NCBI GenBank assembly: GCA_963691815.1
Contig: OY829648.1
Span: 26,094,917-26,158,916 of the forward strand
Source of the DNA: Echiichthys vipera
Taxonomy: Eukaryota; Chordata; Actinopteri; Perciformes; Trachinidae
Direction of reading: 5' to 3'
Length of the DNA: 64,000 nt
Shown here: positions 22,615 through 32,877 of the stretch, piece by piece
Layout: every line of letters begins with the position of its first letter
How positions within the stretch are numbered: position 1 is the stretch's first letter
The notes under the pieces: generated by a model
Seen by the model: only the letters and a program-made list of their open reading frames with translations
Told to the model about the DNA's origin: nothing
Databases searched by the model: none
Position numbers and translations under genes: made by a program

Positions 22615-24378
22615 ATGACAGGCCCTGTAGAGTCCCGGCTGATTGATGGTCGGACTCTTTAACTGATGGTTCACAAGTGTTTATTTTTGGGCAAAATAGA
22701 TGATACAGTTGCTCCATTAAATCTTTTATCACCTTAAAGACTCTGAACACAACGTGAACAATAAGAGTAAAAGCTATGGAATGAAACAAAAATAATATTT
22801 TATAAATAAATAAATAATACCATCTATATAATATCATGTTCAAAAATATCAAAATAGTGTGTTTTTAACCTTTTACAGACCTTTTGTCATTTACAATCAT
22901 GAAATATCCTTTAAACCTATTTTATCTTAATTACAAACTCAGAATAGAGTGCAATAAACAAACATATTTAACTTAAAAAATGATATTATAACAGTTATTA
23001 TATCAGTTTGCAGCTTTAACTTCCAAAGATTGTTAATGCACACAAAAATAATGCTGTATTTATTAAAAACTAGCAAGCAGTGTAATGAAATAATTGTCTC
23101 CTTCAGAGAGACAGATGCTCTGAATCGCTCCAAAACAGCGTTACTGATTAAATTAAAAGCTTAAAATAGACTTGTATAAAACGATGCAAAGCAACACAAG
23201 GACGTCCCGTTTTGATAAAGCATTAAGCACCACATGAAACAAAATGATGACAAACCTTGTGCCTTTATCCACCAGCTGCTTAACAAACTTGTCGGTTTAC
23301 ATTTCCTTGAGTTTTTGCACTTTTGATAGACCCGTTTGCAATACACTTAACTTTCTGTAAAGTTGTTCTTTTTTTCCGTTTCGGGTTACACTCTATCAAA
23401 ATAAAAGCGCAAGCCTAAAAACAGGAAGTAACGGTAAAAAATAAACAAATTGTAAGAGATTTCTCATGAAAATGCAACTACACATTTTGGAAATATGATG
23501 TGCTATATTAAAGGTAATTTACAGGCCCAGGATTAGGTTGGGATGAATACTGGCAGCGAGTAGCAGGACGGGTGAAGCGAGCCAGAGAATATGGTAAAAT
23601 ATGTATGTATGTAATATATGGTTCAGTTAGAGGAGGAGTTAGAGGAGGACAGAGCACGTGAAGAAGTAGTGGGAAACAGAAATAATGGTCTGAGTAGGTT
23701 GTGGCATAAGAGAAAGAAGGAGGAGAAGGAATAGGAGAAGAGAGAGGAGCGAAGAGCAGATTTGCATATGGCCGGACTGGCCGCTGAGGTAGACAGAAGA
23801 GGAGAGACAGTGGGAGGAGGAAAAACAGTAGGAGAAGGAGAGACAGCATCAGAGAGGAGCGCAAGATGAGGAAAGGAGGGTGCATGAGAGGGCACAACAG
23901 AAAGGAGGGGCTTTCGGAGAGACAGTATGAGAAAAAAAGTATGAAAGGGAACATGGGAAGTCAGGAATACTAGGAGAAGAGTTAGAGGGAGAAATAGAGG
24001 GAGCAGCAACACACACGACAGCGACACAAAGCAGGAAAACCCAAACCTGAGACTGACTTAACTGACTCAGACCACTCTGACTATGACTGTAGAAGCCAGA
24101 AAAGCGACAAACACGGGAGAAAGAGACAGGGATTTAAAAACAAACACGTAAAATCAGTATGATGAGTTCAGGCTCAGAGGGGAGGAAGAGGAGATACGAT
24201 GGTCAGAATGCGGAAGCAGAGGACCAGGAACTAAGACTAGGGACAGGACCACCAATATACAAACCATTTAGTTTAGCAGACAAGGAACACATGAATGCAC
24301 AACTACCACCACTTAGTGACGGAGCTGGAATATGGTTAAAGAAATGAGCTGGTCTAACCGTGGGCACAGAGCTCACCA

Positions 24379-25155
24379 TGAATGAATGAATGAATTTTAT
24401 TTTTGGTTCTACATCAGATGTTAAATAAAATGACATAATGTTTTGACAATTTCAACCAAAGAAAGGAACTTGCTTTTATTAGCCCACCCTAACATCACAG
24501 TTCTGACTGTTTAAACACAAGATATTTTATGATTAAACATATATTTGATTAAAAGTATATTTATTTATACCTAAATAAATGAAATAATTTACTTACTTTA
24601 TATACATTTAAACATATTATACATGTAAACACACACACACATACTCACAAAGCAAAAATAAAAATCTGCAAAATAAAAATTCATATTTGCTTAAATAAGG
24701 TTTTACTTTTTTCTCATTTCCATGTATTCAATAATCAAAATGAATAACATTTCCCTTTTTTATTTATTTATTCATTTTTCTCTTTTCCAATTATAACATT
24801 TATACAGATGCATTAATTATTTCCGATTTCAAGGTCTTTTTAAATATCGGCCGTGTTGTAATTACTTTCAGTTTATCATTAAGGTCATTCCACATTTTTA
24901 CACCAATAACGGACGCGGACGCGCATCTTTGTCTAATGTTAGTTCTTGCTTTTCTTGTTTCAAATCGAAGCAGTCCTCTTAAATTATAGCAATTGTTTCT
25001 TAATTTAAATAAAGATTGAATAACTGAAGAAATATTTTTTACAGCTCTGAATAAGATTTCAAGTATTTTTAGCTTGACTATATCCGTAAATTTAAAATAT
25101 TAGATTTTATGAAAAGCTCCTTAGTAGAGTCACGGTATCCCATTATAGGTGATGT
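24379..25155 (-). mobile_element. 5'-truncated LINE end with (TTCA)n tail
   Basis: A (TGAA)n run at 24378-24396 precedes sequence that on the minus strand encodes a reverse-transcriptase C-terminus (RTNIRQRC..VIGVKMWNDLND). Inserted in ERV gag. Confidence 0.6.
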
Positions 25156-25490
25156 GAGAGGATTAAGATTCAAGATTCAAGAAGCTTCATTTATCCTGAG
25201 GGAAATTATTTTGCAACAGTTTCAATACAAAGGTGGGAAAAGATCAGAGTAACAATAAGCATAGAAACATAATCAAATAAAATAAAGCTAACGTAAAATA
25301 AATCAAACAATAACTAAATGTGACAGAGTGCAACGGACATAGTGGTTAAACGTAGATATATACAATAAACAACAATACGCACTGTGCAGTTTAGCAGCAT
25401 ATGAAATAAAATAAGTACAAACTAAATAAGTGGTAAAGAGCGATAAGTGATAACAGTGTTAAAAATGTAGCAGCATTTCCTACAGAACTA
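25156..25490. mobile_element. SINE/LINE 3' end with (TTCAAGA) start
   Basis: AAGATTCAAGATTCAAGAAGCTTCATTTATCC opens a short noncoding repeat common in fish genomes. Gag resumes after it. Confidence 0.5.
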
Positions 25491-26270
25491 ATAATTATTT
25501 GGACAGAAATACGGATTAGGGACAACAGACCAATTAGATTTAGATGCAGGAAAGACTGGCAGGAAAGGTCAGGAACAAACCCAGGGTCAGATCCACTGCA
25601 GGGATCAATGTTTAAAGCTGCAGTTATGAAAGGAACAGATAAGGAAGTGCAGGCAAAGATGGAGGATGACCCCAGAGCAGACACAGATCCATTACACATA
25701 TGGATGAGGACACTTCAACATCACATGCGTAGAGCAGATGAAAGAAAGGCTGTGAGCAAAACAGAGATAGATAATTTGAAAATACAACTGACCAAATTAC
25801 AGTTAGAGACACAAGCACAAATGAGCCAACAACAGGAGGAGCCAGCGCCAATGGGAATCCCCAGTTCCAGTTGCCCCAGTTGCAGGCCAATTTTATACAG
25901 GACCCCCTCCCCAGGGACCATGGAACCCGCCAGGACCATGGGGCCCACCACAATCAAATTATAGAGGAGGAAGAGGACGAGGCTTTAATCCTCGAGGAGG
26001 TTATGGAAGGGGCAGGGGCGGACCACCGGGGGCCAGGGACAATGGGTGTTTCGTGTGTGGAGGTCATGGACATTGGGCACGAGACTGTCCACAAAACCAG
26101 AGAGGTCTACCAAGAGGGGGACCCCTGCCACAGCGGCAACAACAGCAGGTGCCATCACAACCACAACTGGCCCCAGGTAACCAGTCGCCCCAAGGCACCG
26201 GGTATCCAGACCAATACTAGGGGTGCCCAGGGTCAAGGGCAAGGGGAGAGGCTGACTCCTTGCTACGGGA

Positions 26271-27505
26271 GAAGTGAACGAACGAAAAGTGAACTTTTTA
26301 GTCGATACAGGAGCAACACATTCAACTCTGATACAACCTCAGTTCGGTCAACAGCTCTCCAAATATTCCATAGACCTTGTGGGATTTGGAGGACAGCCAA
26401 TGCCACTCCCTTTCACAGAACCCCTCACCACTAAAATAGCTGGTTACCAGTTTCATCAAAGCTATGTTTATTCGCCACAATGCCCAATCTCACTGCTAGG
26501 AAGAGACGTCCTAGTCAGATTAAAAGCATCTATCCTATGTGGCCCACAGGGGGTGCAAGTTCATTTCCCTAATGGGGTAAAAATAGACTGTTCAGAGACA
26601 ATTACTTCAAGATGTAACAATGGACAATGGATCCTAGGGGAAGATCCTGATCAGCAGCAACAGTCGGCCAACGTTTACTGGACTCAATTGAAAGAGGACC
26701 CAGACCCGCCAATTACCGATGTTTTGAAACTGTATCAACAATGGACACCGTGGATTCACTCAGTGCACCCATATGAACCGGTCCCTGACGTTCCCCACTG
26801 TACTCTTCTCTATGACCGTACCCAAACTGAAGAAGTGTATGAGGAAAGAGTTAGGGAAGTAGAGGGTTCCCCTTGGACACTGACTTTGGACTGTATATAT
26901 ATATATATATATATATCAGAATCAGAATCAGAAAACCTTTAATGTCCCGCAGAGGAGGAAATTCTTTTGTCACAGCACCAACAGAATATTACAAAATAAG
27001 ATAAAAAATAGCAAAAATAAGCAATAAAGTTAAATTTTAAAAAGGTAAGAAATAGAAATAGACATATATAAATATTCACATGACATGGTGCAGTTGTTCT
27101 TGTTTTGTTTGTTTTGTAATAATATAATATGGAGTGAATAAATAGAAGTAAATAAGACCAAATAGTGCAAAAACAGAAGTGACCAAAGTTCATAGTACAT
27201 ATGTATCAAAGAAAGGAGTAGTAGCACAAGTCCTGCTCACTGTAGAGCAGGCAGAGTGGTACAACATGGGTGACACTGCAACACCCCATATTAGCTTAGC
27301 ATTAGGAGCAGGAAGTCAAGCTAAAGATTTAGGGCCCATGGTAAAAACAACATCTCAGTTACAGGACTGGGAACAAACCACAATCCCGGCAGTCACATAC
27401 TCTAAAGAAGGACAGGTGTACAAGATCACTCATCACATCACCTCACAATCAGAATTAGAGAAAAATGTAATCCAGGCATCACCTCAAAATTTTGACCAGG
27501 CATAG
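26271..27505 (+). pseudogene. pro: ERV protease and pol spacer, split by a repeat
   Basis: Retroviral aspartic protease, needed for polyprotein maturation. The active-site DTGA is at about 26304-26315 (FLVDTGATHS), and the second conserved block ISLLGRDVL follows. It is out of frame with gag, and the frame has no ATG. Downstream pol-spacer sequence runs to 26892, is cut by an AT microsatellite and SINE end (26893-27177), and continues at 27178-27505 with LALGAGSQAKDLGPMVK. No reverse transcriptase palm (YXDD) follows, so that part of pol is deleted. Confidence 0.7.
26893..27177. mobile_element. AT microsatellite plus short SINE/LINE 3' end
   Basis: (TA)n at 26894-26916 is followed by ATCAGAATCAGAATCAGAAAACCTTTAATGTCCC, a common fish retroposon tail. 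It is inserted in the ERV pol region. Confidence 0.6.
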
Positions 27506-27506
27506 T

Positions 27507-27938
27507 GTAATAGCGTTAATCTCATCATCCGTTTTTACTCTATCAGGCTCTCGACTAAGAAAAGTAGAGGACGGCTTAAATGCGCCAAACATAACGTACA
27601 CACACAAAGGAGTTAATGCAGCGAGCTGTTTAGCAGTTCCAGATGACGAAAACCCACATGACTGCATTCCACTGACAACGCAAGCCACTATAGTGAGACC
27701 CGACTTGCATACAAAATCACAGGATCGACCAGACATTGACTTGTATGTATACGGCTGCTGTTTCAGAAAAGATAATGGAGGACTAAACGCAGCATGGGCA
27801 GTGGTTATCAAAGATCAGGGAAAGTTTGAGACACTAAGTACAGGAGAAGTGACAGAAAAACCGTCAGCTCAGCGAGAGGAAGTGATGGCAGTGACAGCAG
27901 CTCGTAAGCATGGTGAGGGAAAGAGAGTGAACATATAC

Positions 27939-27945
<7 letters not shown>
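27507..27945 (+). pseudogene. pol: ERV RNase H region
   Basis: Connection and RNase H part of pol. The frame has NPHDCIPLTT, then LYVYGCCFRKDNGG where the family normally has an Asp-Gly-Ser core, then the Glu-containing AQREEVMAV block. The first catalytic Asp therefore appears replaced by Tyr. The sequence breaks at VNIYDR where a GATA microsatellite begins. Inactive. Confidence 0.6.
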
Positions 27946-27974
<29 letters not shown>

Positions 27975-27975
27975 C

Positions 27976-28042
<67 letters not shown>
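27938..28042 (+). repeat. (GATA)n microsatellite
   Basis: About 25 GATA units with one interruption (GATACGATA near 27970), serving as the tail of the retroposon that follows. Confidence 0.95.
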
Positions 28043-28044
<2 letters not shown>

Positions 28045-28430
28045 CTTTATTTATCCCCGAGGGGAAATGAGGTCATCGTAGCAGCGGTACAAAACAATCA
28101 GAAGTACTAAAAATAAGATAAAATATAAAATACAAAATATGAACAACAATAAAATAAAATAAAAGTACAGTATCGCAGATAAACACATTATTACAATGTG
28201 CTGTGTGGATTTTAATGTGCAAGAGAGATAAAGGTGCATTTCAGTGATAGGTCACTTTGAGTAGTGTTAGTTTATTCCCTGAGCGTCGCTCAGCGTGGCT
28301 GTGCAGCGTTGTACAGTCTGATGGCAGGCAGATGCAGACTCTGCATAGGCCAGTGCAGCAGTGCATTGTCAGTTAAAAGAGTGAGAGAGAGCAGGTTTTG
28401 TGACAGCTTCAGGTCTGCCTATTAAGCATG
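28043..28430. mobile_element. LINE/SINE 3' end with GATA tail
   Basis: ACTTTATTTATCCCCGAGGGGAAATGAGGTCATC is a standard fish retroposon 3' end. It is inserted between RNase H and integrase sequence. Confidence 0.6.
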
Positions 28431-28939
28431 AGGAGGAAATGAGGACAGAGAAAATAGCTAAAATGATGGCAACTATAGGTTTATCATGATTAGACTGTTT
28501 GCCTATGGCATTATACTCTAAGAGGGCTAGTGTGAACAGAGAAAAGAAATTAACCCCTTATGAGTTATTTACAGGTCGCACCATCCCTGGACCAAGACAA
28601 CAGGAACCGCTGCAGCCAGGGGCCACACCAGGACTAGCACGGTCCCAGGTGACTCAACTCCAAGGCTGGGTAAAGACATTGTCAGGAAGCCAAGGGGGGT
28701 CAGGACCAGTACCAGCCCCACTGACTTTGCTAGGAGAACCTTGGGTGTATGTAAAGACATTGAAAAGAAAGTGGACACACCCCAGGTGGACAGGACCCCA
28801 TAAGGTAGTGGAGCAAACCTCCACAGCAGTAAAAATACAGGGAAGTGACAAGTGGATTCACCTTTCAAGGTGTAGACAGGGGGAGGAGCCCAAAAGGTCC
28901 TTAGATCAAGTCAGAACAGATCTAACCGATCAGGGTTAA
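28431..28939 (+). pseudogene. pol: ERV integrase, C-terminal part
   Basis: The frame resumes pol with KIAKMMATIGLS, a stop, then LPMALYSKRASVN, LTPYELFTGRTIPGP and the C-terminal DNA-binding part KWTHPRWTGPHKVVEQTSTAVKI. These correspond to the end of the core and the SH3-like tail of gamma-type integrases. The zinc-binding N-terminus and the DDE residues are missing. No env follows before the 3' LTR. Confidence 0.7.
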
Positions 28940-29240
28940 GGGACTTCTGTAAATACATATAATCTATGATTGACCCACATACACCAATAGTAAAGAACAC
29001 CACAGTATATAGAGTCGATAAATAGGGTAAAGGGGTTAAGTAGGAGTAGAGAACAAACAGTGTGTGTGTGGACACTTAGTGTGTTTATTGTAATATTCAT
29101 TATTTTAGTGGTAATTTATCTCATATGTGCATGGTTTGATAATTGTTAGAGTTATAGAACTTGGCAGGCCACGTCCGTGGCATCCCTTTAGACATCCAGG
29201 ATTTTGTGGTCTCGGAGGAATGATCACTCTGGTGAGTGAT

Positions 29241-29253
29241 CAACAGGGGGGAT
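29241..29253 (+). promoter_or_regulatory. ERV polypurine tract
   Basis: CAACAGGGGGGAT directly precedes the TG of the 3' LTR at 29254. Confidence 0.7.
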
Positions 29254-30080
29254 TGAAGAATTAAAAATCAATGTGTTAGTGTGTGTATTAGTAATAATTC
29301 AATTAATAATCATGTGTCAGCATGTGTACTAGTAATGATTAATAAGAGTGTGATAATCAATGATTGAAGAATTAATAATCATATGTTAGCGAGTTTATTA
29401 GTAATGATTAATAAGAATGTGATAAGTGTGATTATTAGGTATGATCATTTAAAGTGTGATAGTGATTATTAGTCCAAGCTCAAACTTTTCTGTTTCCAAA
29501 AGCACACAAACTTTTGACTCAATCTTTTTCTGCTTTCTCCAAAAGCACAGGAACAGTAAGTCGGTCAAGGTCACAAAGACAATGAACTAGCCATGTTGCA
29601 AATATGCACCTGGCAAAGTTAGTTGAGATTAGGGAAGTTGCTGTACGTGTTGTGCTTTCTTCACAGATAAAGAAGAAGACTCCTGCTCTACAGAGGCTAC
29701 TCCTACGCACAGGGAGGAAGATGGAGGCTGGAGCAACTGCTACTTCTAAAATACACATATGCACGCACAAGCGCACACATAACCACGCCTTTGTAACAAG
29801 TTTATATGCTGGAGTTTTTACAATAGATATCAGAACTTCTTGACTCTGATCACGGGTACTGTGTGCTCACAGTTACTCTAGATAGAGAATAGAACATTTC
29901 TCCAGACGTCTGTATCATCCGATGTCCTTCTGCTTATAAATGCCTGCTGGCGCACTCAACTACCAACGACTCTGCTGACTCCAGAAAGCCTCCTGTAGAA
30001 TTTGAATTACGCAATATATACTCTGCTAGGTCCTTTTGATTGGTGTGAAATTCTGAAAAGTATTGTGTAAAATTCCTACA
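29254..30080 (+). mobile_element. 3' LTR of ERV (family 1)
   Basis: 827 bp, TGAAGAATT to CCTACA, closely similar to 20784-21606 but with more U3 repeat units. The next bases (ACATTTTATCAGG) are the 3' end of a second Maverick protease copy. The base pattern beyond the 5' LTR does not match, so there is no target duplication. Confidence 0.85.
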
Positions 30081-30557
30081 ACATTTTATCAGGCTTGCCT
30101 GTTGCACTAGATTTTGCATAATTCCAGACAAACTTGGTGACAAGAACATCATTCTTTTTTTTCAAATCAGGCGAGTACAGTCGCATCACTTCTTCAAAAG
30201 AGAGGAAGAAGAATATACCTTGCGGCCCGCAAGTTAATGAATCCTCGTCTTGAACTTGAAGTTTGTTGTAGCGTATTACATCAGAGTTCCTTGTTAGGAA
30301 GGTTAAAAAACGTTTAAAGGGTAGAATTCGTAATCGGGTGGGTGGCCATAACTGTCAAAGAAATTGGATTTTCCATCTTCAGGTTCAAGGACCAGCGCTA
30401 TCCAGTGCTCCCCTGGAAGTCCGTGATGATGCGTGTTGGCAATCAAATAGCAGGGGCGTTTATCAATCTTTTTCGGTCGTAAATCACTAGGCCAGACCCC
30501 CCTACATGAGTCACCTAAGATCGGTCGCAGCATGCATTCCAATTGATGGTTGTTCAT
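30081..30557 (-). pseudogene. Maverick protease, second copy, truncated
   Basis: Matches 16356-16851 closely. It keeps ATG 30557, the His motif GEHWIALVLE and the Cys motif. It carries the same frameshift near 30306, lacks about 19 bases near 30203, and loses its last 17 or so codons at the ERV boundary. It is part of the protease plus LINE A duplication. Confidence 0.75.
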
Positions 30558-31389
30558 GGTGTTATCCGGTTATTTTTTAACAGTCGATCATAATTCAATT
30601 CAATTCAATTCAATTCCATTTTATTTATAGTGTCAAATCATAACAAAAGTTATCTCAGGACACTTTACAGAGTAGGTAAAGACCACACTCAATGACTTAT
30701 TTATGATTTACATAGACCCAACAATTCCTCTGTAGAGTACAGTGGCAACGAAAACCTTCCCTATAACAGGCAGGAACGTCAGACAGACCTAGCTCTGTGG
30801 AGGACGCACATCTGTCTTGACCGGTTGGGGAGGAAGAAAAGGAGAGAGAAAGAGAGAAAAGACACACAGATGGACAGAGAGAGACAGACAGACACACTTC
30901 CAGAGATGCAAGCAAAGCCTAACAGTAACTATAATATTTATAGTAATGTGAATATGACGTATATGTTAAGGCAGTTAATACAACAGAATAGTAGAAATAA
31001 GCACAGCTAAGGTGACAGAATATGAAAATGATAATAATTATGGTGGCAAACATGATCAATGATGAGTAGTGGCAATAGCAGCTACGATACAGCTACAAAT
31101 TTTATAGTTTATTAAACTAGTGATAGTATATATGAGTAACAGTGACAATAGCAGCAGGAAGCGTCATGTAGGACCACGGCAGCAAGCACCACCACGATCA
31201 GCAGAGACCTGCGAGACGACAAAGCACAAACAGCTCCGGGGAAGAAGCTGAATCAGTAACATGCATTGATGGGACATGAATGATTCAGACAGAGAGGAGA
31301 GAAGCTCAGAGTATCAGGAAAAGTATTATCCCCCGGCAGACTAGGCCTATAGCAGCATCATTAAGCAGAATAAAGTCTTATCGTAAGCC

Positions 31390-32755
31390 CTAGCTGTAAG
31401 CTTTATCAAAAAGGAAAGTTTTAAGTTTACTTTTAAATAAGGGGACAGTGTCTGCCTCCCGAACAACATTTGGGAGTTTGTTCCACAGGAGAGGAGCTTG
31501 GTAGCTGAAGGCTCTGCCTCCCATTCTACTTTTGGAGACTCTAGGAACGAGTAGCCCTGCATTCTCAGAGCACAGCGATCTAGTTGGGTGATACGGTACT
31601 ATGAGCTCTTTAAGATACGACGGAGCCTGACCAATAAGAGCTTTATAGGTAAGGAGAAGGATTTTAAATTCTATTCTAGATTTTACAGGTAGCCAGTGCA
31701 GAGAAGCTAATACAGGAGAAAGATGTTCTCTTCTATTTGTTTTAGTTAGTACACGAGCTGCAGCATTTTGGACCAACTGGAGACTCTTAACAGACTTATT
31801 GGAGCAGCCTGATAATAAGGAATTGCAATAGTCCAGCCTAGAAGTAACAAATGCATGAACAAGTTTCTCTGCATCTTTCTGAGACACAATGTTCCTAATT
31901 TTTGCAATATTACGCAGGTGAAAATATGCAGTCCTTGTTGTTAGTTTTATGTGAGAATCGAAGGACATATCCTGATCAAAAATAACACCCAGATTCCTTA
32001 CTGTGGTGCTGGAGGACAACACTACATCATCCAGAGTAACAATGTCTTTAGCTATTGAATTTCGGAGACATTTGGGGCCAAGTACAATAAATTTCCTTAA
32101 TGCACATTTGAAGTTTATCTAACTGATGGGTTTCTTCTGGTTTGATCGACAAATATAATTGTGTATCATCAGCATAACAATGAAAATTTATGGAGTGCTT
32201 CCTTATAATAATTCCTAAGGGAAGCATATATAAGGTGAAAAGAATCGGTCCAAGGACAGAACCCTGTGGGACTCCGTGACTAACTTTAGTGTGCATGGAG
32301 GATTTGTCATTAACATGTACAAACTGAGATCTATCTGATAAATATGACTTAAACCAGCTCAGTGCGGTTCCTTTAATGCCGATCAGATGCTCCAGTCTCT
32401 GTAGCAGGATGTGATGGTCAATAGTGTCGAAGGCAGCACTAAGATCTAGTAAGACAAGTACAGAGACAAGTCCTTTGTCTGAAGCTATTAGAAGGTCGTT
32501 AGTAATTTTCACCAGTGCTGTCTCAGTGCTATGATTTGCTCTAAATCCTGACTGGAAATCCTCAAATAACTCATTATTATGTAAAAAGTCACACAACTGA
32601 TTGGCAACTAATTTCTCGAGGATCTTAGAGAGAAAAGGAAGGTTAGATATAGGTCTATAGTTGGCTAGTACCTCAGGATCAAGACTGGGCTTTTTAAGAA
32701 GAGGTTTAATTAGGCAAGGCAAGGCAGCTTTATTTGTATAGCACTTTTCATACAC
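31390..32755 (-). pseudogene. LINE A second copy: reverse transcriptase and C-terminus
   Basis: Frames 32048-32755 and 31390-32022 hold RT blocks from YRPISNLPFLSK through CYADDTQLYL, then the C-terminal half to the natural end (FKSKLKTFLFDKAYS). The 56-base deletion near 32090 separates them. It shows the intact C-terminus that is frameshifted in the first copy. Confidence 0.75.
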
Positions 32756-32877
32756 AAGGCAGACTCAAAGTGCTTCACAGCACAACATGTCATGAATTCA
32801 AATGCATTACAGGAAGACAAAGAGAATAAAAACATAGACAATAATCAAAACAGTGCGGACGTTAAAAGTGCGAAGAT

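Larger units (their letters stand above)
22615..26220 (+). pseudogene. gag: ERV gag, broken by insertions
   Basis: Structural polyprotein. ATG at 22615 is followed within 17 codons by a stop and then about 850 bp of AT-rich unrelated sequence. Gag-like sequence resumes near 23515 (GWDEYWQRVAGRVKRA), continues at 24159-24347 (AQLPPLSDGAGIW, the p30-type start), is cut by two LINE/SINE ends (24379-25490), and resumes at 25520 (capsid end, MFKAAVMKGTDKEVQ). A CX2CX4HX4C zinc knuckle lies at 26047-26088 (CFVCGGHGHWARDC), and the frame stops at TAG 26218. Layout is gamma/epsilon-retrovirus-like with a single knuckle. Non-functional. Confidence 0.7.

Noticed and set aside
23508..24027. Minus-strand Ser/Leu/Phe-rich frames resembling membrane proteins
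   Set aside because: They are antisense to an AGA-rich gag stretch; hydrophobicity is a composition effect.
27938..28042. GATA array considered as a CRISPR-like or satellite array
   Set aside because: Simple tetranucleotide microsatellite without spacers, attached to a retroposon tail; this is a vertebrate genome.
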